A stretch of DNA of 64,000 nt from Aidingimonas lacisalsi (GTDB lineage Bacteria; Pseudomonadota; Gammaproteobacteria; Pseudomonadales; Halomonadaceae), in contig NZ_VRYH01000001.1 in the NCBI RefSeq assembly GCF_008079445.1, forward strand, positions 124,001 to 188,000, given 5' to 3'. A program made the position numbers and the translations under genes. The notes beneath the pieces are model-generated. The model worked only from the letters and a program-made list of their open reading frames with translations, did not search any database and was not told the origin of the DNA. Below, piece after piece: positions 29,000 to 40,868 of the stretch; positions within the stretch are counted from its first letter, which is position 1; the number at the start of each line of letters is the position of its first letter.

Positions 29000-29791
29000 T
29001 CACCCCGGGACGTCCTTGCCGAAAGGAATGCATAGTGGCGTATTGAAAAACGGATCATCAATGATCCGACATGTCAGGTTGAATACCTCCTTGACCCGCT
29101 CTTTGGTAATCACCTCTTTAGGGGCTCCCTGGACATGTACGCCCCCCTGGCGCACGGCTACGATGTGATCGGCGTAGCGACATGCCAGGTTCAGATCATG
29201 CAGTACCATCACGATCGTTTTGCCTTCGCGACGGTTGAGATCCCGCAATAGATCCAGCACTTCCATTTGATGGGTCAGATCCAGGAAGGAGGTCGGTTCA
29301 TCCAGGAGCATCAACGGTGTGTCCTGTGCAATGGCCATCGCAATCCAGGCACGCTGACGCTGACCGCCGGAGAGCGTATCGACTGCGCGTTCGGATAATG
29401 TGTTCAACCCCGTGTGTAACAGGGCTCGCTGCACCATGGCCTCATCCGCCTCGGACCACTGTTCGAACCAGTTCTGATGAGGGTGACGCCCGAGCCCGAC
29501 CAATTGCCGGACGGTGATGCCTTCTGGAGCCTCGGGCTGCTGTGGCAACAGTGATAACGACTTCGCCACCGTGCGCGTTGGCTGACGATTGATCGCTTTC
29601 CCGTCAAGACAGACCCTGCCTTCCCACGGTTCGATCAGTCGAGCCAATGCCTTGAGCAAGGTGCTTTTGCCACAGCCATTACTGCCCACCAGAACCGAGA
29701 TGGCACGCTCAGGCAGCGTCAACTCGAGTCGATCCAGAATCACCTGACGCTGGTACCCTAGCGTCAAGGCGTGTGCAGACACTGTCGTCAT
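29000..29791 (-). CDS. Iron-siderophore ABC transporter ATP-binding protein (FecE/FepC type)
   Basis: The 263-residue ATPase has Walker A GSNGCGKST, Q-loop LLPQQPEAPEGITVRQLV, signature LSGGQRQRAWIAMA, Walker B MLLDEPTSFLDLTHQ and switch His VLHDLNLACRYADH. The phrase DEPTSFLDLTHQ is typical of FecE/FhuC proteins. It follows the permease gene by 7 bases and powers the two permeases encoded upstream. Confidence 0.94.
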   Translation of the reverse strand: MTTVSAHALTLGYQRQVILDRLELTLPERAISVLVGSNGCGKSTLLKALARLIEPWEGRVCLDGKAINRQPTRTVAKSLSLLPQQPEAPEGITVRQLVGLGRHPHQNWFEQWSEADEAMVQRALLHTGLNTLSERAVDTLSGGQRQRAWIAMAIAQDTPLMLLDEPTSFLDLTHQMEVLDLLRDLNRREGKTIVMVLHDLNLACRYADHIVAVRQGGVHVQGAPKEVITKERVKEVFNLTCRIIDDPFFNTPLCIPFGKDVPG

Positions 29792-29798
29792 GTTCGGA

Positions 29799-30827
29799 TT
29801 AACGCCTCTGCCGTATGAGTAATGTCAGGAAGAAAGGCGCACCGATGGCAGCGACGAAAATTCCTGCCGGTAAATCCAGCGGCAGAAACAAGGTACGCCC
29901 CAGCAGGTCCGCCAGCATGACCATGCACGCCCCGAACAGCACGGCCATCACAGCCTGTGCGGTGCCAGTGGTTCGCGAGATCATGCGCGCCATATGAGGA
30001 GCCACCAAACCAACGAACGCGAAGGCACCGCCCCAGGCGACAGCCACGCCAGCCAACATCGACGCCACCACCAGAAGCAGTGCTCGCGTCCACTGCACCC
30101 GAACACCGATCCCGGTCGCCAGGGCATCATCGAGCGGGGCCAGTAACGTCAGCCGCATCAGCGGTATCAACGCCGCTCCCAGCAACGCACACCAACCAGC
30201 CAACGCCGTCACTTCCGACCAGTTAGCGGCATAGACGCTGCCGGTCAACCACACATAGGCCGAAAGGGTCGTCGTCAACGGGCTAGCTACGAGGATGAAT
30301 GTCGTCACGGCTCCCAACAATGCCGAGACGCCAATGCCGATCAATACGAGTCGTAACGGGGCCACTCCCCGCTGCCAGGCCAGCAGATAGATCGCGAATG
30401 CGGTGGATAGCGCGCCCAGGATCGCCGCCAGCGGTAACCAGGCCATGCCCCAGTTGGTCGCCAACAAGGAAAAATATCCTACGGCCGCAGCACTCGCCCC
30501 ACTGGTGACGCCCACGATGTCAGGTGAAGCCAGGGGGTTACGCATCACTTGTTGAAACAGCCATCCCGACATCCCCAGAGCACCACCCACCAGCGCGCCC
30601 AAAAGAGCACGCGGCAATCGCAACTGTATGACGATCAACCCATTCTCGCTCGTGGGGGTGGTCAGTGCCACACCGAGCTGTGATAGCGAGAGAGGTACCC
30701 TGCCTACCGCAAGCGATACTCCCAGCACCACCAGTGACAGCAACAGGATGGCCCCCACCCTGCGCCAAGGCTCGGGTGTCACAATGCGTGAAAACCCCGG
30801 TAGCCTGATCACCCAATGCTCAGGCAT
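29799..30827 (-). CDS. Iron-siderophore ABC transporter permease (FecD/FepG type)
   Basis: The 342-residue FecCD-family permease has about ten helices and the family marks RLPRALLGALVGGALGMSG, NPLASPDIVGVTSGAS, and a late GLVAPHMARM. Its start overlaps the end of the other permease gene by 8 bases, so the two are made together and form a heterodimer. Confidence 0.94.
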   Translation of the reverse strand: MPEHWVIRLPGFSRIVTPEPWRRVGAILLLSLVVLGVSLAVGRVPLSLSQLGVALTTPTSENGLIVIQLRLPRALLGALVGGALGMSGWLFQQVMRNPLASPDIVGVTSGASAAAVGYFSLLATNWGMAWLPLAAILGALSTAFAIYLLAWQRGVAPLRLVLIGIGVSALLGAVTTFILVASPLTTTLSAYVWLTGSVYAANWSEVTALAGWCALLGAALIPLMRLTLLAPLDDALATGIGVRVQWTRALLLVVASMLAGVAVAWGGAFAFVGLVAPHMARMISRTTGTAQAVMAVLFGACMVMLADLLGRTLFLPLDLPAGIFVAAIGAPFFLTLLIRQRR

Positions 30828-31806
30828 GCCTCACTCCCTGACGACGAATCAACGCGACGAATACCGGCGCACCGATCAATGCCGTCATCACGCCGACGGG
30901 CACTTCGCCAGGCAGTATCACCACTCGACCGACGACATCGGCCAACAGCAACAGCGTTGCGCCCAGCAAGGCACAGCCCGGGATCCAGGCGCGATGATCG
31001 ACCGGCAACCATCCTTTGGCGATATGCGGCACGATCAAACCCACGAAAGCGATATTTCCAGCCATTGCCACCGAAGTACCAGCCAGCAACACGATCAGGA
31101 TCACCATCATCGCCTGCAGACGATACACTCGCAGCCCCACCCCTTTCGCCACGGCCTCTCCAGCAGCCAGTACATTCATACTGCGTGCCAGCGGCCAGAC
31201 ACAAAGCATGGCTATCAAAGCCAGCGATATGAGCGGCCAGATAGTGGCCAGAGGCCGACCGGCAACAGACCCGGCCAGCCAGAACAACACCGTATCCAGC
31301 CCCTGTTGATCGATGACGAGCAGTGCCTGACTAAACGCATTGCAAAGCGCCGTCAGGGCGGCACCCGCCAGCACCAGATGCAACGGACCTGACAGTGAAC
31401 GCCCGCGCATTGCAACCCACCAGACGATCCCCGCTGCCAGAGTGGCTCCGAGCAATGCACCGGCATACCAAGCCCAGGGCGACATCACCGTCCACACCGA
31501 CACCAACGAGACGATGACCAATAACGCCCCGGCATTGATCCCTAACAGCCCGGGAGACGCCAGCGGATTGCGTGTCAGGGTCTGGATCATGCAACCCGCC
31601 ACTGCCAGACTCGCGCCGACGACCATGGCCACCAGGGTACGTGGTAGTCGGGTGGTACGAATCAGCAGATCCGCCACGTCGGTGGGTGATGGCGACCACA
31701 GCGCTTGCCAGATGGTCAAGGGGCCGAACCAGTACGCACCCGACATCAGGCTGAGCAGAGAGGCCCCCAGCATCGCCACCGCAAACAGCCATAACCGTCT
31801 TCTCAT
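30820..31806 (-). CDS. Iron-siderophore ABC transporter permease (FecC/FepD type)
   Basis: The 328-residue FecCD-family permease carries RLPRTLVAMVVGASLAVAG, NPLASPGLLGINAGA and VGLIVPHIAKGWL. It overlaps the substrate-binding protein gene by 4 bases (ATGA) and the partner permease by 8 bases. Confidence 0.94.
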   Translation of the reverse strand: MRRRLWLFAVAMLGASLLSLMSGAYWFGPLTIWQALWSPSPTDVADLLIRTTRLPRTLVAMVVGASLAVAGCMIQTLTRNPLASPGLLGINAGALLVIVSLVSVWTVMSPWAWYAGALLGATLAAGIVWWVAMRGRSLSGPLHLVLAGAALTALCNAFSQALLVIDQQGLDTVLFWLAGSVAGRPLATIWPLISLALIAMLCVWPLARSMNVLAAGEAVAKGVGLRVYRLQAMMVILIVLLAGTSVAMAGNIAFVGLIVPHIAKGWLPVDHRAWIPGCALLGATLLLLADVVGRVVILPGEVPVGVMTALIGAPVFVALIRRQGVRHA

Positions 31807-32729
31807 GACAGCGCCTCACGAGCATCCAGCCAGTGCTCGATATCATCGAGCATTCGCTGCGCTCCGAGGATGCCGCCTGCCAAGACCCAAGCAACAGGAT
31901 CGACGTCAATGACCCGACCTTCACGAGGCGCGGCCATACGCTGCCATAACGGATGACGTGTCAATCGCTTATAGTGAGCCTCGACCGCTGGACTATCGCT
32001 ATGCCGTATCACGAAGAAAACATCGGCATCGACCTTCGGCAAACTCTCCACGCCGCCAATCCGCAGCGAAATACCGGAAGCTTCCTGACTGGCCTGATTC
32101 CACACGAAACCCAACGCACGCAATACTGACCCGCCAAAGCTGTCGGGCAGGTAGCTGCGCAACTCATCGGCGCGAATGTCCAGCAGCGATACCGTGACGG
32201 GCCAGCGCGCTGCGAAATGCGCGGCCAAGCGCGACCGCAGTACGTGCATATGGGCCTCGAACCCCGTGAGAAGCAACGAGGCTTCCCGCTGGTGTGCCAG
32301 CGCACGCCCCATCACTTCCAAGGTCGTCCTGAACCGGAAGATGTCATCTAGCATCACGACGGGGGCGATGCGTGACAGCAATGGAGCAATCCGAGCGTGG
32401 CGGAACCGTGACGCGATGATTACATCGGGCGCCAGCAGAACGATGTCCTCCAGGCTAGGCTGCGTTTCAAGACCCACCAGCGACACGTCAGCAAGGGCCT
32501 CTCTCAGGTAGGGATAAACCGGTTTATCTTGCCAGGATTCCACGACGCCGACGGGGATCACCCCCAAGGCAACGGCCGTATCGGTCGCTCCCTGAAACAG
32601 GGTAACGACCCTGGGCATGACATTCGCTGCATTGGCGTGGCCCAGCACCGGACTCATCCCCAACGCGGCCATCGCCATCAATAGCGTACGCCGGGACAGC
32701 CCCCGGGAACGGGCCGGTGAGCATGCCAT
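31803..32729 (-). CDS. Iron-siderophore periplasmic binding protein (FecB/FhuD type)
   Basis: The 308-residue product has a twin-arginine-type leader, GLSRRTLLMAMAALG, then a FecB/FhuD-like fold: PRVVTLFQGATDTAVALGV, the conserved QPSLEDIVLLAPDVIIAS, and a late AWVLAGGILGAQRML. The start at 32729 (MACSPARS) has GGGGGCAGG just upstream and gives a normal Tat leader; a frame open to 32801 would add a Cys-rich lead without clear function. First gene of the leftward operon, behind the Fur-box-like region at 32847. Confidence 0.88.
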   Translation of the reverse strand: MACSPARSRGLSRRTLLMAMAALGMSPVLGHANAANVMPRVVTLFQGATDTAVALGVIPVGVVESWQDKPVYPYLREALADVSLVGLETQPSLEDIVLLAPDVIIASRFRHARIAPLLSRIAPVVMLDDIFRFRTTLEVMGRALAHQREASLLLTGFEAHMHVLRSRLAAHFAARWPVTVSLLDIRADELRSYLPDSFGGSVLRALGFVWNQASQEASGISLRIGGVESLPKVDADVFFVIRHSDSPAVEAHYKRLTRHPLWQRMAAPREGRVIDVDPVAWVLAGGILGAQRMLDDIEHWLDAREALS

Positions 32730-32846
32730 TTCCTGCCCCCGGCCCTCGCTACCGCATTGCTGACATCTAACCACCGACCGATCCGAGTAACGATATTGCA
32801 CGTCTATATAATAACAAGTGTCATTTCCATCGACATATGAGATGAA

Positions 32847-32866
32847 TTATCATAAACAAATGATAA
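32847..32866. promoter_or_regulatory. Fur-box-like inverted repeat
   Basis: TTATCAT (32847-32853) and ATGATAA (32860-32866) form a perfect 7-base inverted repeat with 6 bases between, in the AT-rich region between the binding-protein gene (leftward) and the receptor gene (rightward). The bases resemble the repeated GATAAT units bound by Fur. A TATAAT lies nearby at 32807-32812. Fur control of both operons by iron is the expected reading, but inferred. Confidence 0.65.
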
Positions 32867-32945
32867 ACATGCACTTGCTTGACGGCAACCTGCAATGCGT
32901 TCGACACGACATTAGATCGTAAACCAACAAGGGACATTACAGATC

Positions 32946-35084
32946 ATGCGAAACAACCAGTCACCCGACAAGCGCCGGCTGCTACCGGCCACACTGGGAG
33001 CTCTCATTCCTTTGGCGGCACCGACATCTGCTCTCGGCCAGGACACGACCGTCACCGATCATGGTCAACTCGACCCACAGGTCATCACTGCGACACGTAA
33101 CAAGAGCTTTGCCGATGACACGCCCCAGAAGACGACCATCATCACTCGGGAGCAAATCGAGCAACAGTTGACCATCACGCAGGACTTCGGTGAAGTCCTT
33201 AGCCAATTGATTCCTTCCTATTCGCCGAGTCGACAGAAACTCTCCAGCGCCGGCGAAACCTTTCGCGGACGCTCGCCGCTTTTCCTGATCGATGGCGTGC
33301 CACAATCCAATCCACTGCGAGACGGTGCGCGTGATAGCTACACCATCGATCTCGCCATGGTCGAGCGCATCGAGGTGATTCATGGGGCCAGCGCCGAGCA
33401 TGGCCTGGGCGCCACCGGCGGTATCATCAATTTCGTGACCAAACGTGCCGATGCCGGTCGCTTCAATCAGCATGCCGGCGTTCAACTGACCAGCGACGAC
33501 GATTTCGAGTCAGAGGGGTTCGGACACAAACTGGACTACCGAGTCAGCGGCCAAGACGGCGACTGGGATTATCTGGCAGCCGCGACCCAGCAACAACGCG
33601 GCGTGTTCTATGACGGCAACGATGAGCTTGTCGGCATCGCCTACCCAGGGGAATCGCAGAATTCCGAAAGCTACGACCTGATGGCCAAACTCGGTTATTG
33701 GATCGACGACAACCAGAACCTCGAGTTCTCCGTCAATCACTTCGACCTGGAGGGAGAGGGGGATTATGTACCGGAATCCGGAGATCGAGACGAGGGACAC
33801 CCGACGACCGCACGCAAGGGCGATCCTATCGGTGACCCCGGTTACAACGAAGTCACCAAAGCCCACCTCAATTATTCACACGATGATTGGCTGGGGAATG
33901 AGATCGATGCTCAGTTGTATACTCAGCGCTTCCGTGCCCAATTCGGCATCACGCCCTACTTTCCCTACCAGGACGCTAACGGTGACACCCGCTACGACCA
34001 GACTCGCACCGAGTCCGACAAGATCGGCGCCAAGTTCACCGTCAGCCGAGACGGCCTCCTCGATGATCGGTTACGCCTGACATCCGGCCTGGATCTGTTA
34101 CAGGACGAGACGCGTCAGATGCTGGTTCACACCGGACGCACTTACGTACCGGAAATGCAGTTGCGCAATTACGCGCTTTTCCTGCAGGGCGATTATCAAC
34201 TGACCGATGCCTTGAGCCTGCATGCCGGTGCACGTCATGAGGAAGCCGAGCTCAACGTCGACGACTTCTCGACCATCGATCGCAGCAATGTCACCCAGGA
34301 TCAAGTGGCCGTAGACGGCGGTAGTCCCAGCTTTGACGAGACACTGCTCAATGCCGGTGTGGTTTACCAGGCGACCGACCGGGTTCAACTCTACGCCAAT
34401 TACTCGGAAGGCTTCGGTATGCCGGATGCCGGCCGCGTACTACGCGGTATCGATGATGCCGGCCAGGATGTCGATACGCTACTGCAACTGCAGCCCATCG
34501 TCACCGACAACCGCGAAATCGGTGCTCGATTCGACTGGGAACGCTATGGGCTGGAAGTCAGCTACTATGAATCCAACTCCGAGTTCGGTGAGCGACTCGC
34601 CTTCGAGAACGGCACGTGGGTGGGCAGTCGGGAGAAAACCGAGATTCAAGGCCTGGAGATTACCGGTGATGCCCGGATCAATGAGGCCCATAAACTGAAG
34701 CTCTCCTATACCCACGCCGAAGGAGAATCGGATACCGACGGTGACGGCGATGTGGACACTGAGTTGACCGGCATCAATATCGCTCCCGATACGCTGCGCT
34801 TGGGCTGGAGCGCCTCCTGGAACGATAGACTCTCCTCACACCTGCAATACAGCCACTATTTCGATCGTAGCATCGACGATCCTGAGCTCGAATTCGACGG
34901 TTATGGTCTAGTGGATGCTTCACTGACCTATCGGCTCCCCGTGGGTCGTACCAGTCTGGGTATAGCGAACCTGACCGACGAGGATTACTTCACTTACTAT
35001 TCCCAAGCCGCCCGAGCAAGCGACGACTATTACTTCAAGGGGCGAGGTAGAACTCTGACATTGGGATATCAAGTCGATTTCTGA
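32946..35084 (+). CDS. TonB-dependent siderophore receptor
   Basis: The 712-residue outer-membrane protein has a signal peptide (about 1-31), a TonB-box-like segment near LDPQVITATRN, a plug domain (about 50-160, with PLFLIDGVPQSNPLRDG and GASAEHGLGATGGIINFVTKR), then a 22-strand barrel with many alternating strands and a final aromatic F712. An acidic repeat-like stretch (SDTDGDGDVDTELTG, about 597-611) lies in a late extracellular loop. It stands across a Fur-box-like site from the matching ABC genes. The siderophore is unknown. Confidence 0.94.
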   Translation: MRNNQSPDKRRLLPATLGALIPLAAPTSALGQDTTVTDHGQLDPQVITATRNKSFADDTPQKTTIITREQIEQQLTITQDFGEVLSQLIPSYSPSRQKLSSAGETFRGRSPLFLIDGVPQSNPLRDGARDSYTIDLAMVERIEVIHGASAEHGLGATGGIINFVTKRADAGRFNQHAGVQLTSDDDFESEGFGHKLDYRVSGQDGDWDYLAAATQQQRGVFYDGNDELVGIAYPGESQNSESYDLMAKLGYWIDDNQNLEFSVNHFDLEGEGDYVPESGDRDEGHPTTARKGDPIGDPGYNEVTKAHLNYSHDDWLGNEIDAQLYTQRFRAQFGITPYFPYQDANGDTRYDQTRTESDKIGAKFTVSRDGLLDDRLRLTSGLDLLQDETRQMLVHTGRTYVPEMQLRNYALFLQGDYQLTDALSLHAGARHEEAELNVDDFSTIDRSNVTQDQVAVDGGSPSFDETLLNAGVVYQATDRVQLYANYSEGFGMPDAGRVLRGIDDAGQDVDTLLQLQPIVTDNREIGARFDWERYGLEVSYYESNSEFGERLAFENGTWVGSREKTEIQGLEITGDARINEAHKLKLSYTHAEGESDTDGDGDVDTELTGINIAPDTLRLGWSASWNDRLSSHLQYSHYFDRSIDDPELEFDGYGLVDASLTYRLPVGRTSLGIANLTDEDYFTYYSQAARASDDYYFKGRGRTLTLGYQVDF

Positions 35085-35116
35085 ACGCGACAACGTCATG
35101 CTCCATGAGCACTGAA

Positions 35117-35153
35117 GGGACATCGTCTTCCCCTATGGGGTGGGCGATGTCCC
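35117..35153 (+). terminator. Hairpin after the receptor gene
   Basis: GGGACATCG (35117-35125) pairs with CGATGTCCC (35145-35153), and the loop itself holds CCCC-TAT-GGGG. It lies 33 bases after the receptor stop and has no T run, so it may be a transcript-end stabiliser rather than a classical terminator. A second hairpin, GGCGACGC/GCGTCGCC (35239-35258), abuts the stop of the regulator gene and could serve either strand. Confidence 0.5.
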
Positions 35154-35258
35154 GGTCGCCGCCAGGCTCGACGCTTGCATCACAGTGTGGAGCATGGGGT
35201 GCTGGCAATGGACGTCTACGCTTTCTACTGATTTGCACGGCGACGCCCGTGCGTCGCC

Positions 35259-36065
35259 TTAGTGACGTGCACGAAAGTGCTGCTCCCCGGGTGCAATGTC
35301 GTTACGGAGCCTATCGCACAAGTCCGAATCGAGTTCAGGGTCGTCCGGGGACAACAACCCACATGTCTTGAGCGCTCGCCGCACGCTCATCTTTTCATCC
35401 AGACGTTCATAAACGACGCGCACGCAGCTAGGCATACGCTCGCTATTATCGGCAACTCCGAGTTTGAGTCCCGTCAAACGATGCACCTGGCTTCGGAAGC
35501 TGGGGAACAGGATGGTCTGGGTCACTTCGTTACCGTTGAGCGTCTCGTGATCGATCAGGAAAAGACGGTCCGCCAGGCGGAAAGCGAGACCGTGATAGCG
35601 GTTGTGGCAGGTGCGCGCACCAGGACGCACCCGCATGCGCTCGGTTCGTTGGTAGACCACGCCATGCTCGCGGGCCTCCAGGCAGACCAGCGTACGGATC
35701 AGGTGACCGGGCCGGGACATCGAGTGGTAGTACTCGAAGTAGCACCCCAGATAGCGCCCCATGTCGTTCTGACCTCGGGTCAACAGCTCACTCGGCCACT
35801 CCGGGGGCACCCCGGAGGCCGCCGCACGGGCATCGCGGCCCGCCTGGACCAGTGTACGAAATTCCGAATGGGGCAGGTAGAGCTCGTGCTCCTCGACGCC
35901 GAACAGGGCGCAGATGCGCTGCATGACGACGTGACGCGGGCGGTAGCGACCGCTGAGGTAGCGGTTGAACTGGGAACGATTGATATGCAGGCGCCGGCAG
36001 ACCTCGGCAATGGAGGGATAGTAACCACACAGCAGGCGCAGGTTCGCCACGAAATCGTCTTGCAT
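35259..36065 (-). CDS. XRE-family helix-turn-helix regulator
   Basis: The 268-residue protein has an N-terminal Cro/CI-type helix-turn-helix (about 17-60: SIAEVCRRLHINRSQFNRYL, then RYRPRHVVMQRICALFGV) and a long C-terminal part (about 100-265) of unknown fold that may sense a ligand. It starts 162 bases from the symporter gene in the opposite direction, so it probably controls the asparagine/aspartate operon (inference). CGGAG lies 8 bases before the ATG. Confidence 0.85.
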   Translation of the reverse strand: MQDDFVANLRLLCGYYPSIAEVCRRLHINRSQFNRYLSGRYRPRHVVMQRICALFGVEEHELYLPHSEFRTLVQAGRDARAAASGVPPEWPSELLTRGQNDMGRYLGCYFEYYHSMSRPGHLIRTLVCLEAREHGVVYQRTERMRVRPGARTCHNRYHGLAFRLADRLFLIDHETLNGNEVTQTILFPSFRSQVHRLTGLKLGVADNSERMPSCVRVVYERLDEKMSVRRALKTCGLLSPDDPELDSDLCDRLRNDIAPGEQHFRARH

Positions 36066-36090
36066 GCCATTGGCTCCGGGCCACTACACC

Positions 36091-36146
36091 AACCGGTATG
36101 GTGCAGTCTGATGCACTTTGGTATGCCAAGTATGCACCGCTATGCA
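36091..36146. promoter_or_regulatory. Cluster of TATGC repeats upstream of the amino-acid operon
   Basis: The divergent region 36066-36226 contains TATGCC (36122-36127), TATGCA (36131-36136) and TATGCA (36141-36146), spaced about one helix turn apart. A further TATGG (36097-36101) and a GTGCA/TGCAC inverted repeat lie just upstream. Such phased repeats suggest binding of the adjacent XRE regulator. Confidence 0.4.
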
Positions 36147-36226
36147 TCAGTGCGCCAAGTTTCCTCAATACGATCAACTGTTTCAATCAAGGAGCGCTAT
36201 CACTAATACAATATCGGAGACCCATA

Positions 36227-37702
<1,476 letters not shown>

Positions 37703-37723
37703 TCTACGCCTGTCCTGCTACCG

Positions 37724-37752
37724 CGCCGGTCCGACCCTTGGAAGGGCCGGCG
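37724..37752 (+). other. Hairpin between symporter and aspA
   Basis: CGCCGG (37724-37729) pairs with CCGGCG (37747-37752), and CCCTT/AAGGG pairs inside it. With no T run it may be an mRNA-processing or partial attenuation element in the 79-base gap. Confidence 0.4.
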
Positions 37753-37781
37753 TACTTATCTGACGCAAGAGCGCTTACGCC

Positions 37782-39182
<1,401 letters not shown>

Positions 39183-39184
39183 TC

Positions 39185-40216
39185 ATGGCAAGAATTCTAC
39201 TCCTGTACACCGGTGGCACGTTGGGAATGCAACTCTCGGCGACGGGCTATGTGCCCTCGGCTGACTTCGCCGAGCGCCTGGACGCGGCCCTGTCTGTCTA
39301 TCCGGCCGATCTCCTGCCTGACTACGAGCTGCAGACCCTACAGCCACTGATCGACAGCGCCGATCTCACCCCTGCGAGCTGGAACCAGTTGATCGCCACC
39401 CTGGCCGACGTGTGGACGACCTATGACGGCTACGTGATTCTGCACGGCACCGACACCATGGCCTACACCGCCTCGGCGCTCTCCTTCCTGCTCGGGGCGC
39501 TAGACAAGCCGGTAGTGCTCACCGGCGCCCAGATCCCAATGGGCGAGCCGCGCAGCGATGCCCTGAACAACGTCATCCTGGCCATGCAGGCGGCTGGACA
39601 CCCGCGTGCGCCCTGCGAGGTGTGTATCGCCTTCCACGACCGCCTGCTACGCGGAAACCGTGCGCGCAAGTGCCGAACTCAAGGCATGGATGCCTTCGAC
39701 TCGCCCAATTTCCCCTGGCTTGGTGAGGCAGGCATTCACCTGCAGTTCTCCGATATTCCGACACTGTCAGTCGGCTCTCCCGATCTGAGTCCAGCAACCT
39801 TCGAGGCCGGACACATCGGCGTAATGCACTGCCATCCAGGGATGTCTCCACGCCAGGTGGTACACCAACTCGACGAGCCTGAACTACGGGGTTTGGTACT
39901 GCTGACTTATGGCGTCGGCAACCCCCCCGGCCTGGCTGGCCAGTTGCTAACCAGCCTACGTCAAGCCACCGAACGCGGCGTGGCTGTACTCAACGTGAGC
40001 CAGTGCGGTCAAGGTACCGTGCAGCAAAGCACCTACGTGACTGGTGCACGACTCACTGATATCGGCGTCATCGCCGGCCAGGACATCACACTCGAGGCAG
40101 CGATCGCCAAGCTGGCGGTACTCCTGGCCCGTGGGCAGCACGGTCAAGCGCTACGCGACGCCCTGTCCCACCCGTTACGCGGCGAGATGCGCGCACTAGC
40201 CGTCGATTCTGAGTAA
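39185..40216 (+). CDS. ansA: L-asparaginase, type I (cytoplasmic)
   Basis: Hydrolyses L-asparagine to aspartate and ammonia, feeding aspA. The 343-residue protein has no signal peptide. It has both catalytic triads' regions: YTGGTLGM with T12, and ILHGTDTMAYTASALSF with the Thr-Asp pair, plus LTGAQIPMGEPRSDA. The C-terminal ligand region includes YGVGNPPG. The ATG follows the aspA stop by 2 bases, so expression is coupled. Confidence 0.92.
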   Translation: MARILLLYTGGTLGMQLSATGYVPSADFAERLDAALSVYPADLLPDYELQTLQPLIDSADLTPASWNQLIATLADVWTTYDGYVILHGTDTMAYTASALSFLLGALDKPVVLTGAQIPMGEPRSDALNNVILAMQAAGHPRAPCEVCIAFHDRLLRGNRARKCRTQGMDAFDSPNFPWLGEAGIHLQFSDIPTLSVGSPDLSPATFEAGHIGVMHCHPGMSPRQVVHQLDEPELRGLVLLTYGVGNPPGLAGQLLTSLRQATERGVAVLNVSQCGQGTVQQSTYVTGARLTDIGVIAGQDITLEAAIAKLAVLLARGQHGQALRDALSHPLRGEMRALAVDSE

Positions 40217-40228
40217 CCGCACGGTGCG

Positions 40229-40762
40229 TCAATCACCCATGTGGCCCAACAAGTCCGCCTGGACGACCTCGATCCAATAGCCATCGACGTCCTTGACGAA
40301 CACGACGTTTTTCATCTTGCCCTGATCGGAGCGTTTGATGAATTCGACGTCATTGGCATCGAACCAGGCTTCGGCCGCTTTCAGGTCCGGCACCGAGAAG
40401 CAGATGTGCCCGAAGCCCTGGGGTTCGGCATTACCGTCATGGTATTGCAGATCCGGATCGTCCTCGCTGCCCCAGTTGTGGGTCAGCTCCAGCAGGCCCT
40501 TCTGGCTGAAGGTCCAGACGGTGCGCTGGGCGTCATCGTCAGGGACATTGTCGTCGGCTTCCAGTCTGGCCAGGAAGTAGAGGGTGAACTGCATCTCCTC
40601 GAAATCCAGGCGGCGCACCACGCTCATGCCGAACACCCGGCTGTAGAAGGCCAATGCCTTCTCCGGGTCCTTGATGCGCAGCATGGTGTGATTGAGGCGG
40701 AAGCCTTGCGATTCGGCAGTCGGCTGCTTCACGCCGGGATGCTGTTCTCCATTGAAGCTCAT
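40229..40762 (-). CDS. gloA: Lactoylglutathione lyase (glyoxalase I)
   Basis: Converts the methylglyoxal-glutathione hemithioacetal to lactoylglutathione. The 177-residue protein has metal ligands H25 (NHTML), E92 (LELTHNWG), H119 (GFGHICFSV) and E165 (YWIEVVQ). It is of the long class (about 180 residues), which in studied cases prefers zinc, rather than the 135-residue nickel class. The ATG at 40762 has GAGGAG upstream; an in-frame ATG at 40777 is less good. It is convergent with ansA, 12 bases away. Confidence 0.94.
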   Translation of the reverse strand: MSFNGEQHPGVKQPTAESQGFRLNHTMLRIKDPEKALAFYSRVFGMSVVRRLDFEEMQFTLYFLARLEADDNVPDDDAQRTVWTFSQKGLLELTHNWGSEDDPDLQYHDGNAEPQGFGHICFSVPDLKAAEAWFDANDVEFIKRSDQGKMKNVVFVKDVDGYWIEVVQADLLGHMGD

Positions 40763-40868
40763 TCGGGCTCTCCTCATGTCAGTTGAACGGTGATGCCATC
40801 AGCGACGACTCGCCAGGAAGATGGGGATGATACCTGCCGGTTACCACCCCTATCATCGTGCTACCGAT

